36,170 bases of DNA from Myxococcales bacterium (GTDB lineage: Bacteria > Myxococcota_A > Polyangia > Polyangiales > Polyangiaceae): positions 7,190 to 43,359 of the forward strand of contig JAAFHV010000046.1 in the NCBI GenBank assembly GCA_013297655.1, given 5' to 3'. Made by a program: the position numbers and the translations under genes. Numbering within the stretch: the stretch's first letter is position 1; every line of letters begins with the position of its first letter. Shown here in pieces: positions 1-9,709 of this stretch. The notes under the pieces were generated by a model. That model was not told where the DNA came from, made no database searches, and saw only the letters and a list, made by a program, of their open reading frames with translations.

Positions 1-1
1 G

Positions 2-481
2 GGGTACGACGCCCCGTGCGTGTCGCGCACCACCCCCAGCGCCGCGATGCGCATGAAGGACGCGATCCCCGCCACCAAGGAGTACCTCGGTGAGCAAGGT
101 GTGCCCCTCTCCACCACGTTCACCATGAAGGACGGCTCCGGCCTCGACGCTGGCAACGTGCTCACGATCGACGACCTGACCCGCCTCCTCGACGACGTGA
201 ACGTCGATCCGAAGCGCGCGGAGTTCCTCGACATGCTCGCGCAGCCTGGGGTCTCGTCCACGCTCCGCACCCGCTTCGCCGGCCTCGAGGGCAAGCTCTT
301 CGCGAAGACCGGCACGTATTACGAGGACGGCGGGGGCGTGAAGTCGCTCGCCGGGATCGTGGTCCTCGGCGGCGGCAAGTCGCTCGTCTTCGCGGTCGTC
401 GGAAACGGCACCGGGGACCCGAAAGCCGCGCTCGATCGCATCGAGAAGGCCGTCGTGGCCCACGTCGACGCCGCGCGCTGA
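2..481 (+). CDS. D-alanyl-D-alanine carboxypeptidase/endopeptidase (PBP4/DacB-like, peptidase S13), C-terminal part
   Basis: The reading frame is open from the first bases, so the gene begins upstream of the window and only its C-terminal ~159 codons are present. Two penicillin-binding-protein motifs are visible: DGSGLDAGN, which matches the DGSGLS-x-N segment carrying the SxN-type motif of S13 enzymes, and AKTGT, the KTG box, followed by a SLAGIVV strand. In this family the enzyme trims or cleaves peptidoglycan peptides in the periplasm. The catalytic SxxK would lie upstream and cannot be checked. A class A or C beta-lactamase-like hydrolase is the alternative, but the order and spacing of the two motifs favour S13. 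The N-terminal boundary is unknown. Confidence 0.75.
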   Translation, partial: GYDAPCVSRTTPSAAMRMKDAIPATKEYLGEQGVPLSTTFTMKDGSGLDAGNVLTIDDLTRLLDDVNVDPKRAEFLDMLAQPGVSSTLRTRFAGLEGKLFAKTGTYYEDGGGVKSLAGIVVLGGGKSLVFAVVGNGTGDPKAALDRIEKAVVAHVDAAR

Positions 482-534
482 CAGAATTTTCAGGTCGTGA
501 GAAACCACGGCCCCCGGAGCTCCGTAGTGGGGGC

Positions 535-1182
535 ATGACGTCCGACGCTCGTTTGTTCGCCTTCGCCACCGCGCTCACGCTCGCGCCCTTTGCCTCCCTC
601 CTCGGCGGGTGCGAGAGCGACGGGACCGACGGAACGAGCCCCACCCCGTCGAGCAGTGTCGCACCTTCGGCGAGCACCACGACGAGCCCGAGCGCCACCA
701 CGAGCAGCACCACCGACGCGGGCAGCCCGCCTCCTACGCCGCCGGCGACCGCAGGAAACGATCAGACCCCCGCGACCGGCGACGCCGCCGCGGTCAAGGC
801 GTGGCTCGACACCAAGGCCTACACGAAGTGGGCGTGCGAGCCCACGCCCCACCCGCGTCGCACCGGCTCCGGCCACTCCGCGAACCGCATCTGCTCGAAC
901 GGCCTGCTCTCCGCCCACGGCGCGGGCGAGTATCCGGTCGGCGCCGCCTCGGTAAAAGAGCTCTTCGACGGCAACAACAACCTCAATGGTTACGCCATGT
1001 TGCTCAAGGTCAAGGCCGGCGCGGCGGAGTCGTTTTACTGGTACGAGAACATCGGCGCGAGCGTGATCGCGAACGGCACCGGTGACAGCGGGAGCGCCAA
1101 GTCGGTCTGCACCGGCTGCCACTCCGGCGCCGGCGCGAACGGCCAGTCCGGCCACGACTTCGTCTTCACGCAGGTCAAGTAG
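535..1182 (+). CDS. Lipoprotein with a single c-type haem motif, cytochrome P460-like
   Basis: 215 residues. The N-terminus is a signal peptide with lipobox LGGC, followed by a Ser/Thr/Pro-rich linker to about residue 75. The folded part has one haem-binding motif, CTGCH, near the C-terminus, closely followed by HDFVFTQVK. A CxxCH followed by a D-[FY]-V-F segment, preceded by an aromatic stretch (SFYWYEN), resembles cytochrome P460-type domains, whose members oxidise hydroxylamine or related small molecules or have unknown roles. The P460 assignment is from memory of the family pattern. The haem motif and lipobox are read directly. The gene is convergent with the next one, 21 bases apart. An unclassified monohaem cytochrome is the alternative. 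Confidence 0.7.
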   Translation: MTSDARLFAFATALTLAPFASLLGGCESDGTDGTSPTPSSSVAPSASTTTSPSATTSSTTDAGSPPPTPPATAGNDQTPATGDAAAVKAWLDTKAYTKWACEPTPHPRRTGSGHSANRICSNGLLSAHGAGEYPVGAASVKELFDGNNNLNGYAMLLKVKAGAAESFYWYENIGASVIANGTGDSGSAKSVCTGCHSGAGANGQSGHDFVFTQVK

Positions 1183-1203
1183 CGAGCACGCCGCGCTCGA
1201 TCC

Positions 1204-2367
1204 TCACGGGGCCTTCGCAAAATCGGCGCGCCGTGAGACGGCTCCGGTCGCTCCGTCGAGCACGGTCACCGCGCTCCCCTCCGCGCAGAGCTCGGCGACC
1301 ACGAGATCCCTCGCCGGCCTCCCGAGGGCGATCGCGCAGGCCTTGGCTCCCTTCGCGGCGCGCGGCACCGACGCATCGAAGCGGGCGCGGAGCTCGTCGC
1401 CGCGCACCTCGTACACCCGCACGTGAATCGGGCTCTGCGCGCGGTCCGGCGGCGTCGACGCGTACGCCGCGAGCACCAGCATCGTTCCACCGGACGGCCC
1501 TGGGAGGGTGTCCTCCGCGTCGAGCACGACGAGCGTGTCCGCGTCGGCAAAAGGCACACTCTCGGACCACGTCGGCGTGCCCTCGCGCGGCTCGCTCCGC
1601 ACGCGCTCCACGCGCGCGCGGGTGACCACGAACGCGTCGCCCAACGAACCGCGGGTCGTGACGACACCGAGCGCGTCGAGGGGCAAATCGTAGCGCGCGC
1701 GTGATCCGGCGCGGGACGCAGAGGCCGCGAGGGTGCCCTTCGCGAGCGGCGGATCGAGGATGACGAGGTGCCCGGCTCCGGGGACCACCACGAGGCGCTC
1801 GTCGGCGACGTAGGGCGCGCCCGCGGAGGACGCAGGCGCGGCGGAGGACGCGACGGGGGTGGCGGGGGTCGGGAGGCTGGCGCGGAAGACCTCGTCGCCC
1901 TTTTTTGCGCCGAGCGCGACGACGTGGCGCTCGTCCGAGACGAGCACGAGCTCCCCCGGGAGCGCGAGCACACGCGCGCCTCGCTCGGCGTGGGTCCACA
2001 GGATCTTCCCCGTCCTGCGATCGAGCGCCGTCGCGCGCTCTCCGTCGTGGGCGATCACGTGGCGCGCGAGGATCGCGGCGCTCTTCGGAGGCGCGCTCGC
2101 TCCCGCGTCCGACGTCGCGAGCGACACGCGCCACGTCTCCGCGTCGCCCTCGTGGAGCACGAGCATCGGGCCATCGAACGTGGTGTGCGCGAACGGCGCG
2201 CGCTTCGCGGTCACCTCGCCCGTGTCGGCGTGGGCGAGGTGCGTTCGGCAATCGAGCGGCTCCTCGGCCCTGCGCGGCCCCGCGTCCCCCACGAAGACCA
2301 CCGCCGGGGCGGGATCTCGCGCACACCCACCCACGAGGGCCGCCGCCAGGAGCGCGCGTCGAAGCAT
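1204..2367 (-). CDS. Lipoprotein with PQQ-like beta-propeller repeats
   Basis: 387 residues starting MLRRALLAAALVGGC, a short signal peptide with a lipobox (VGGC), so probably a membrane-anchored lipoprotein. The body has propeller-blade-like stretches, the clearest being ATALDRRTGKILWTH and HVVALGAKKGDEVF, typical of quinoprotein-like or BamB-like WD/PQQ repeats (alternating strands with a D/G-x-x-T-G-[KE] turn). The repeats are degenerate and no catalytic residues or cofactor ligands were recognised, so a binding or scaffold role is likelier than dehydrogenase activity. A GGGAG sequence about 15 bases upstream of the ATG supports the start. The specific partner is unknown. Confidence 0.75.
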   Translation of the reverse strand: MLRRALLAAALVGGCARDPAPAVVFVGDAGPRRAEEPLDCRTHLAHADTGEVTAKRAPFAHTTFDGPMLVLHEGDAETWRVSLATSDAGASAPPKSAAILARHVIAHDGERATALDRRTGKILWTHAERGARVLALPGELVLVSDERHVVALGAKKGDEVFRASLPTPATPVASSAAPASSAGAPYVADERLVVVPGAGHLVILDPPLAKGTLAASASRAGSRARYDLPLDALGVVTTRGSLGDAFVVTRARVERVRSEPREGTPTWSESVPFADADTLVVLDAEDTLPGPSGGTMLVLAAYASTPPDRAQSPIHVRVYEVRGDELRARFDASVPRAAKGAKACAIALGRPARDLVVAELCAEGSAVTVLDGATGAVSRRADFAKAP

Positions 2368-2970
2368 GGGGTCACTTTACTCCCAGCCCCTGTGGAAAAC
2401 CCCTGAACAACCTGCGCAAGGCTTCGGGAGCACTTGTGTTCATGCCTGTCGCGGGTTCAGTGCCCTTGGAATTTGCTCCCTCGTCGGGGCCTATCGAACC
2501 GGCTCCTACCGGATGGAGTATCCATTCCGCTTGCGCGACCCCGTATCTAGGGGCTAAAGACTTCAAACGCCCCAAGGGACGGGGCGCCGGTGTCGTTCGA
2601 GCTCCCCGTCATCGGGCAGGCGTCGACCTCGGATCGAGCGCTCCACCGAGGCCACGGCTCCTCTTCACCGAGGTCACCGTGGAACTTCGATGGGAACGTC
2701 TGTCCCGTAGGACTGAACGGACGACACGACGACACCTGATCTCCGCTGAACGCCTCACCTACCGGGTCTCGACCCGGGCTTGGGGGCCAGGCGGGCACCA
2801 GTAGCAGCCCCGCGGCATCCGAGACGAGCCAAGACCTGAGGCTCCGCGAGGGACCGGACGCGAGAACCGCGCCCCACGAGACGCTTGGCCAAGCCGAGCA
2901 AATCAAGAGCCCAAAACTACCGGACGTGGTCGAAAAAACCGCGCCCACACGAGCGGGAGAAACTGGCGAG
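2368..2970. other. 0.6 kb gene-poor leader between the divergent beta-propeller lipoprotein and nrdJ genes
   Basis: No convincing gene lies here. It contains several short inverted repeats: GGGGC/GCCCC arms around 2551-2574; CGGA.TGGA/TCCA.TCCG at about 2511-2530; and CCGGGTC/GACCCGG at 2762-2777 with a 2-base loop. At 2391-2399 TGTGGAAAA is, on the minus strand, a full match to the DnaA-box consensus TTWTNCACA. The stretch presumably holds both promoters and the long nrdJ leader. I looked for the adenosylcobalamin-riboswitch core (for example CCCGCAACTG) because nrdJ needs B12 and did not find it. No NrdR-box pair was seen. Confidence 0.5.
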
Positions 2971-6417
<3,447 letters not shown>

Positions 6418-6428
6418 TCGAGCACGCG

Positions 6429-6445
6429 CGAGGGCCTGGCCCTCG
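6429..6445 (+). terminator. Short perfect hairpin just after nrdJ
   Basis: CGAGGGCC and GGCCCTCG flank a single T, 12 bases after the nrdJ stop. It folds as a tight GC stem (about 6 pairs with a 5-base loop). There is no T tract. It probably contributes to transcript-end formation or 3' protection together with the longer hairpin at 6468-6497. Confidence 0.4.
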
Positions 6446-6467
6446 CCCGAAGTAGCTCACGAATTCG

Positions 6468-6497
6468 AGGCCCTGATCGTGCACGCGATCGGGGCCT
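6468..6497 (+). terminator. Strong 12-bp stem-loop, probable nrdJ terminator
   Basis: AGGCCCTGATCG (6468-6479) pairs with CGATCGGGGCCT (6486-6497) through 12 positions with one G:T pair and a 6-base loop (TGCACG). It is followed by TGCTTCG rather than a full T run, as is common in very GC-rich genomes. It lies 50 bases past the nrdJ stop. Confidence 0.55.
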
Positions 6498-6652
6498 TGC
6501 TTCGTGCCGGACGCGTGCCGGGCGTGGCCCCGCTCGCGCATCCACGATCCAGCACAGTCACAAACGGGCGAACGCTTGTGGGTGCGCTCGCTCGCGGCTC
6601 CGATGCCCGCGGTGGCCGAACGGCGCGACGACGCACGACGATGGCGATCCCC

Positions 6653-6705
6653 CCCTTGAAAGTCCCTGACGAGGGACGGGATTCACCCTGATCGCTGCTC
6701 TAGAG
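6653..6705. repeat. Dispersed palindromic repeat, copy A
   Basis: This 53-base element matches copy B (6849-6901) at about 48 of 53 positions. Its core is GTCCCT-GACG-AGGGAC (6662-6677), a perfect 6-bp stem with a 4-base loop, followed by GGGATTCA and, 20 bases on, the palindrome CTCTAGAG. In copy A the right half is itself inside a hairpin: CCTGATCG (6687-6694) pairs with CGATCAGG (6709-6716), enclosing CTCTAGAG. Confidence 0.8.
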
Positions 6706-6848
6706 CGCCGATCAGGTTGAAGGACCGAGGATTTCGTGCGGTTAGCAAGCTGCGTCACCAGTGCGCGCGACGACGACGGATAGTCTTCTATCTTAGGAGG
6801 AGCAACGACGCGTCGCAGGCACGCCGCTAAACGTCCGAAAGCCGACGA

Positions 6849-6901
6849 CCCTTGGAAGTCCCTGACGAGGGACGGGATTCAACCTGTTCGGCGCTCTAGA
6901 G
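6849..6901. repeat. Dispersed palindromic repeat, copy B
   Basis: Direct repeat of copy A, 196 bases downstream, with the same GTCCCT-GACG-AGGGAC stem at 6858-6873 and CTCTAGAG at 6894-6901. Its left flank, ACGACCCTTGGAAGTC, reads in reverse complement into the repeat inside the acyl-CoA synthetase gene at 21323-21351 (28 of 29 bases). It sits directly after the stop codon of the minus-strand binding-protein gene (6915), where it could form an RNA hairpin at that transcript's end. Confidence 0.8.
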
Positions 6902-6914
6902 TGCGCTTGCCCGG

Positions 6915-8651
6915 TCAGCCGCCATCGGCGCCGGCGTCCCCCACGGGAGCGCCCGAGGGGCAGTTGTAGGCGCCCACGACCGTCTTGGCGGATGCGTTGA
7001 AATATTTGTCGGTGGAGAAGAACGAGGGCCCCGCCCCTCCGACGCCACGCTGCACGCACCAAATCTCGACGTCCGCAGGAGACTCGCCTGCGTCGTCGAA
7101 GTTGAGCGGGCTCGACGCGCCGGCGAGGTCGAAGTCGGTTCCGGACGCGAAGAGCGGGCGTGCTTGGTCGATCCCGTTCGGCCCTACTTCGATGCTCTTC
7201 CCCCCTTCCTTCGCGAGGCGGCGCACCCCGGTGGCGATCGCTTGTCCGTCGATCTTGTCGGTCGGGACGAAACCGAGCGCGTACAGGATGAGGTAGGCCG
7301 CGTCGTAGGCGCCCGCCGTACCGAAGCTGCCGACCTCGTTCGCGATCCTCGGATCAGGAAACGTGGACGTGAACCGGAGGGTGTACGAAGAAGTGATCGC
7401 GGTGGGACGCCCCGGCGCCGTGCCGCGAATGCGGTTGCGGAGCGGGCTCGGATTGCTCGTGGCGTCGTCCGCCTTGATGAGATCGAGGAGGCTCGCGCTC
7501 TTGAGGCCATCGCTCACGACAAAAACGGGCCGCGTCTTGCCTGCCGGCCACTGCGCCTCGAGCGGCTTCACCAGCTTCTCGACGCCCTCGTTCGTGCCGG
7601 CGATGACGATGATTTGCGGCTCGAACGCGATCGTCTCGGCGATGCGCTGGGAGAAATCGAACGTCGCCTCCGTGCCATACTCGAGCCCCTTGTAGGTCGC
7701 CGGGACGCCGATCGCGACGTTGTTGAGCGTCAGGTTCACGGCGAGCTGGTCGCGGAGGCCCTGCCCGTAGCTGTCGCCCTTACTGATGAAGACGAGCTTC
7801 TTCGTGCCCGTGGGGAGGGCCTTCTCGACGTCGCCGATCGCGGCCGCGAGCGGGATCGCCTGGAGGGCGTCGCTCGGCGCGGTGCGGAAGAAGAGCCCCT
7901 TTTTGTTCGGGTTCGACGTGAGCGCGGGGCTCGTCGCGCTGGGAGCGATGAGGACCGAGCCCTTCGCCGTGATCTCCACCAGCGCAGAGGTGGTCGTGCC
8001 GCTGTTGCCCGCGCCAACGACGGCCGGCACACCGACCGCCATGAGGTGCTTCGCCGACCGAACGACGGCGGGATCACCACCCGCGCCGGCGTCGGCGCCG
8101 ACCTGCTCCGTGTCGGTGCACGACAAGAACGCGAGCGGGCGGGTCCGGCCCGCGATCGGCAACGGGCGCGCCGAGAACTCTTGCAAGGCGAGCTGGAAGG
8201 CGGCGACACGCGCCTCGCCCTTCGTCTGGTTCGTGCCGTAGAGCGACGCGAGCGAGCCGAGCACGATCGTGTCGTCGGCCTCGACCGCGCGCCGATCGGT
8301 GACGACCTGACCGCCGGATGCGACCGAGAGAACGCTCGGGCAATCGGCGTTCGTGAGCCTAACGCAAACCTTCGTATCTTTTCGGCAAATTGCCGGCGCG
8401 CCGCCTTCGCGATCGATGCACTCGGTGTTGGTGGTGCAGCTCCCGCCGCCTTTCGTGACGCAGACGCCGTCCGCGGTGCAGCGCGCCCCGGGCCCGAACG
8501 CGTTCGTGCACGTCGCGGTGTCGTCAGGTCCGGCACACTGGGTTTCGCCACGCGTGACGAGGAAAGAGCAGGCGAGCAGCCCGCTCGCCGCCGCCAACAC
8601 CGCGCCCACCACGAGCCCACGCTTGAGGTCGCGGTTCGTTCGAATGTTCAT
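6915..8651 (-). CDS. Lipoprotein with Cys-rich N-terminal segment and periplasmic binding protein (type 1, branched-chain amino-acid type) domain
   Basis: About 578 residues. It starts MNIRTNRDLKRG, with signal peptide and lipobox LLAC; the ATG at 8651 follows GGGGAGCGCGGC, a better start than one 33 bases upstream. Residues ~30-95 carry about ten cysteines in short loops (for example CTADGVC, CTTNTEC). From ~105 onward the sequence looks like a LivJ/ANF-receptor-like fold: VLGSLASLYG, VPAVVGAGNSGTTTSAL, VLIAPSATSPAL, KLVFISKGDSYGQGL, IIVIAGTNEG. Such proteins bind small ligands outside the membrane. No ABC permease genes are adjacent; instead it lies 89 bases downstream of kinase 1 and its TPR/PEGA partner, suggesting a sensory rather than a transport role. 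Confidence 0.8.
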   Translation of the reverse strand: MNIRTNRDLKRGLVVGAVLAAASGLLACSFLVTRGETQCAGPDDTATCTNAFGPGARCTADGVCVTKGGGSCTTNTECIDREGGAPAICRKDTKVCVRLTNADCPSVLSVASGGQVVTDRRAVEADDTIVLGSLASLYGTNQTKGEARVAAFQLALQEFSARPLPIAGRTRPLAFLSCTDTEQVGADAGAGGDPAVVRSAKHLMAVGVPAVVGAGNSGTTTSALVEITAKGSVLIAPSATSPALTSNPNKKGLFFRTAPSDALQAIPLAAAIGDVEKALPTGTKKLVFISKGDSYGQGLRDQLAVNLTLNNVAIGVPATYKGLEYGTEATFDFSQRIAETIAFEPQIIVIAGTNEGVEKLVKPLEAQWPAGKTRPVFVVSDGLKSASLLDLIKADDATSNPSPLRNRIRGTAPGRPTAITSSYTLRFTSTFPDPRIANEVGSFGTAGAYDAAYLILYALGFVPTDKIDGQAIATGVRRLAKEGGKSIEVGPNGIDQARPLFASGTDFDLAGASSPLNFDDAGESPADVEIWCVQRGVGGAGPSFFSTDKYFNASAKTVVGAYNCPSGAPVGDAGADGG

Positions 8652-8740
8652 GCCGCGCTCCCCACGGTCGTTTGGCATAGGCACACCGCTCGCCGGCGGC
8701 TCACTTGAGTGTTCATCCCCACACCTCCAAAAAAGCCAAT

Positions 8741-9709
8741 CTAGAAAGAGCCCATCAGCACGCCGCCGCCGAGCGACGGCACGAGCTTGAGGCTCGATTT
8801 CGCCGTGCCGCTGCCCTTCTCGGGCCCGTCGGTGAGCGTGCGGATCGTGAGGTACGTGCCGACACCCGCCGCCACGATCGTGGCGCCGAGGAAAATGTCC
8901 GTCACGATCGCGAACGTGCCCACGTTGCTGTCGAGCGACTTGAGGTTCGCCGGATCCGCGTCCGGCTTCGCCTTCGCCTCGGCGAGGGAGCTCTCTTTGC
9001 CCGTCGTGAGGATGCCGAAGACGACGGTGCCGACAGCGAGGCCGCCTGCGACCGCGAACGCCACGACCGGCGGGGTCCAGTTGCGCTCGACCTCGGGCGC
9101 GGTGCCTCGTGCGGGCGCGGGGCTCGAGCCGGGCTTCAGCTTGACCTCGACCGTCTTCACGTCGCCACCGCCGATTTCGACGGTCTCGTTCGCGCGATCG
9201 TAGCCGCTCTCGGTGACCTCGATTTTGTGGCCGCCCGGGTTGAGCTTGATCCCATCGGTCTTCGTGACCGCCTCGCCGTCGACGGTGACCTTCGCCCCAG
9301 CCGGCTCCACCTTCACGGTAAGGAGGCCGACCCGACCCTTCAGCTTCGCGATCTCGGTGAGCACCTCACCGCGCCGCTCGTCCTTCACCTGCGCGCCGCC
9401 GTCGGCGAGGAACCGCTCGAACGACGAGAGCGCCCCGACGTAGTTCGTGAGCTGGTACTCGCACTGAGCGATGTTGTAGAGCACCCGGTAGTCGTGGTTG
9501 CTCGCGTCGTACGCGCGCTTGAACTCGACGAGGGCGGCGCGGAAGTCGGCCTCCTTGTAGAAGTCCACGCCGCGCTTGAAGAGCGTGTTCACTTGGTCCG
9601 ACGTGTCGGCACGGGCAGGTTCGGCGTAAGCGACGGAAGCTGCGGCGATGGCCAGCGCGATCCCGCACGCGCGAGACACGCGCGCGACGGACGGAAAGCT
9701 TCGACTCAT
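8741..9709 (-). CDS. TPR/PEGA-domain membrane protein (module 1 partner of kinase 1)
   Basis: 322 residues. The signal peptide ends near AYAEPARA. TPR-like helices lie at ~38-110 (FKRGVDFYKEADFRAALVEF; VLYNIAQCEYQLTNYVGALS). A PEGA domain lies at ~128-195 (LLTVKVEPAGAKVTVDGEA...GGHKIEVTESGYD). Two hydrophobic segments follow at ~215-240 and ~265-290, separated by a charged loop. PEGA domains are surface-associated beta-sandwich modules common in myxobacteria. The ATG overlaps the TGA of the kinase gene as ATGA, so the two are translationally coupled and probably work together. Architecture matches the TPR proteins at 23311 and 28811. Function is inferred: an envelope sensor or scaffold for the kinase. 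Confidence 0.8.
   Translation of the reverse strand: MSRSFPSVARVSRACGIALAIAAASVAYAEPARADTSDQVNTLFKRGVDFYKEADFRAALVEFKRAYDASNHDYRVLYNIAQCEYQLTNYVGALSSFERFLADGGAQVKDERRGEVLTEIAKLKGRVGLLTVKVEPAGAKVTVDGEAVTKTDGIKLNPGGHKIEVTESGYDRANETVEIGGGDVKTVEVKLKPGSSPAPARGTAPEVERNWTPPVVAFAVAGGLAVGTVVFGILTTGKESSLAEAKAKPDADPANLKSLDSNVGTFAIVTDIFLGATIVAAGVGTYLTIRTLTDGPEKGSGTAKSSLKLVPSLGGGVLMGSF

Larger units (their letters stand above)
6418..6914. other. 0.5 kb intergenic stretch between convergent nrdJ and the binding-protein gene
   Basis: No gene is supported here. It holds the two hairpins after nrdJ and repeat copies A and B. Between the repeats (6717-6848) there is an AT-richer patch with TAGTCTTCTATCTTAGGAGG, which has a ribosome-site-like AGGAGG but no open frame of convincing length after it. 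From 6498 to 6652 I see nothing distinctive. Confidence 0.6.

Noticed and set aside
1183-1203. Hairpin CGAGC/GCTCG between convergent genes as a terminator
   Set aside because: Five-pair stem with a 7-base loop and no T run; expected by chance at this GC content.
2372-2575. 67-codon minus-strand frame MGRLKSLAPRYGVAQAEW
   Set aside because: Codon composition is less extreme than other shadows, but there is no ribosome site, no recognisable family and it spans the hairpin-rich leader.
2368-2970. Adenosylcobalamin riboswitch upstream of nrdJ
   Set aside because: A segment near 2784-2799 (GGGCCAGGCGGGCACC) loosely recalls the 3' part of the B12 consensus, but the conserved core elements are absent.
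2368-2970. tmRNA, 6S RNA or another housekeeping RNA gene
   Set aside because: Hairpins such as GGGGC...GCCCC prompted a check, but no tmRNA ends, tag frame or other diagnostic sequence was seen.
6653-6901. CRISPR repeats
   Set aside because: The core GTCCCTGACGAGGGACGGGATTC looks somewhat like a palindromic CRISPR repeat, but there are only two copies here, 196 bases apart, no spacer-sized regularity and no cas genes.
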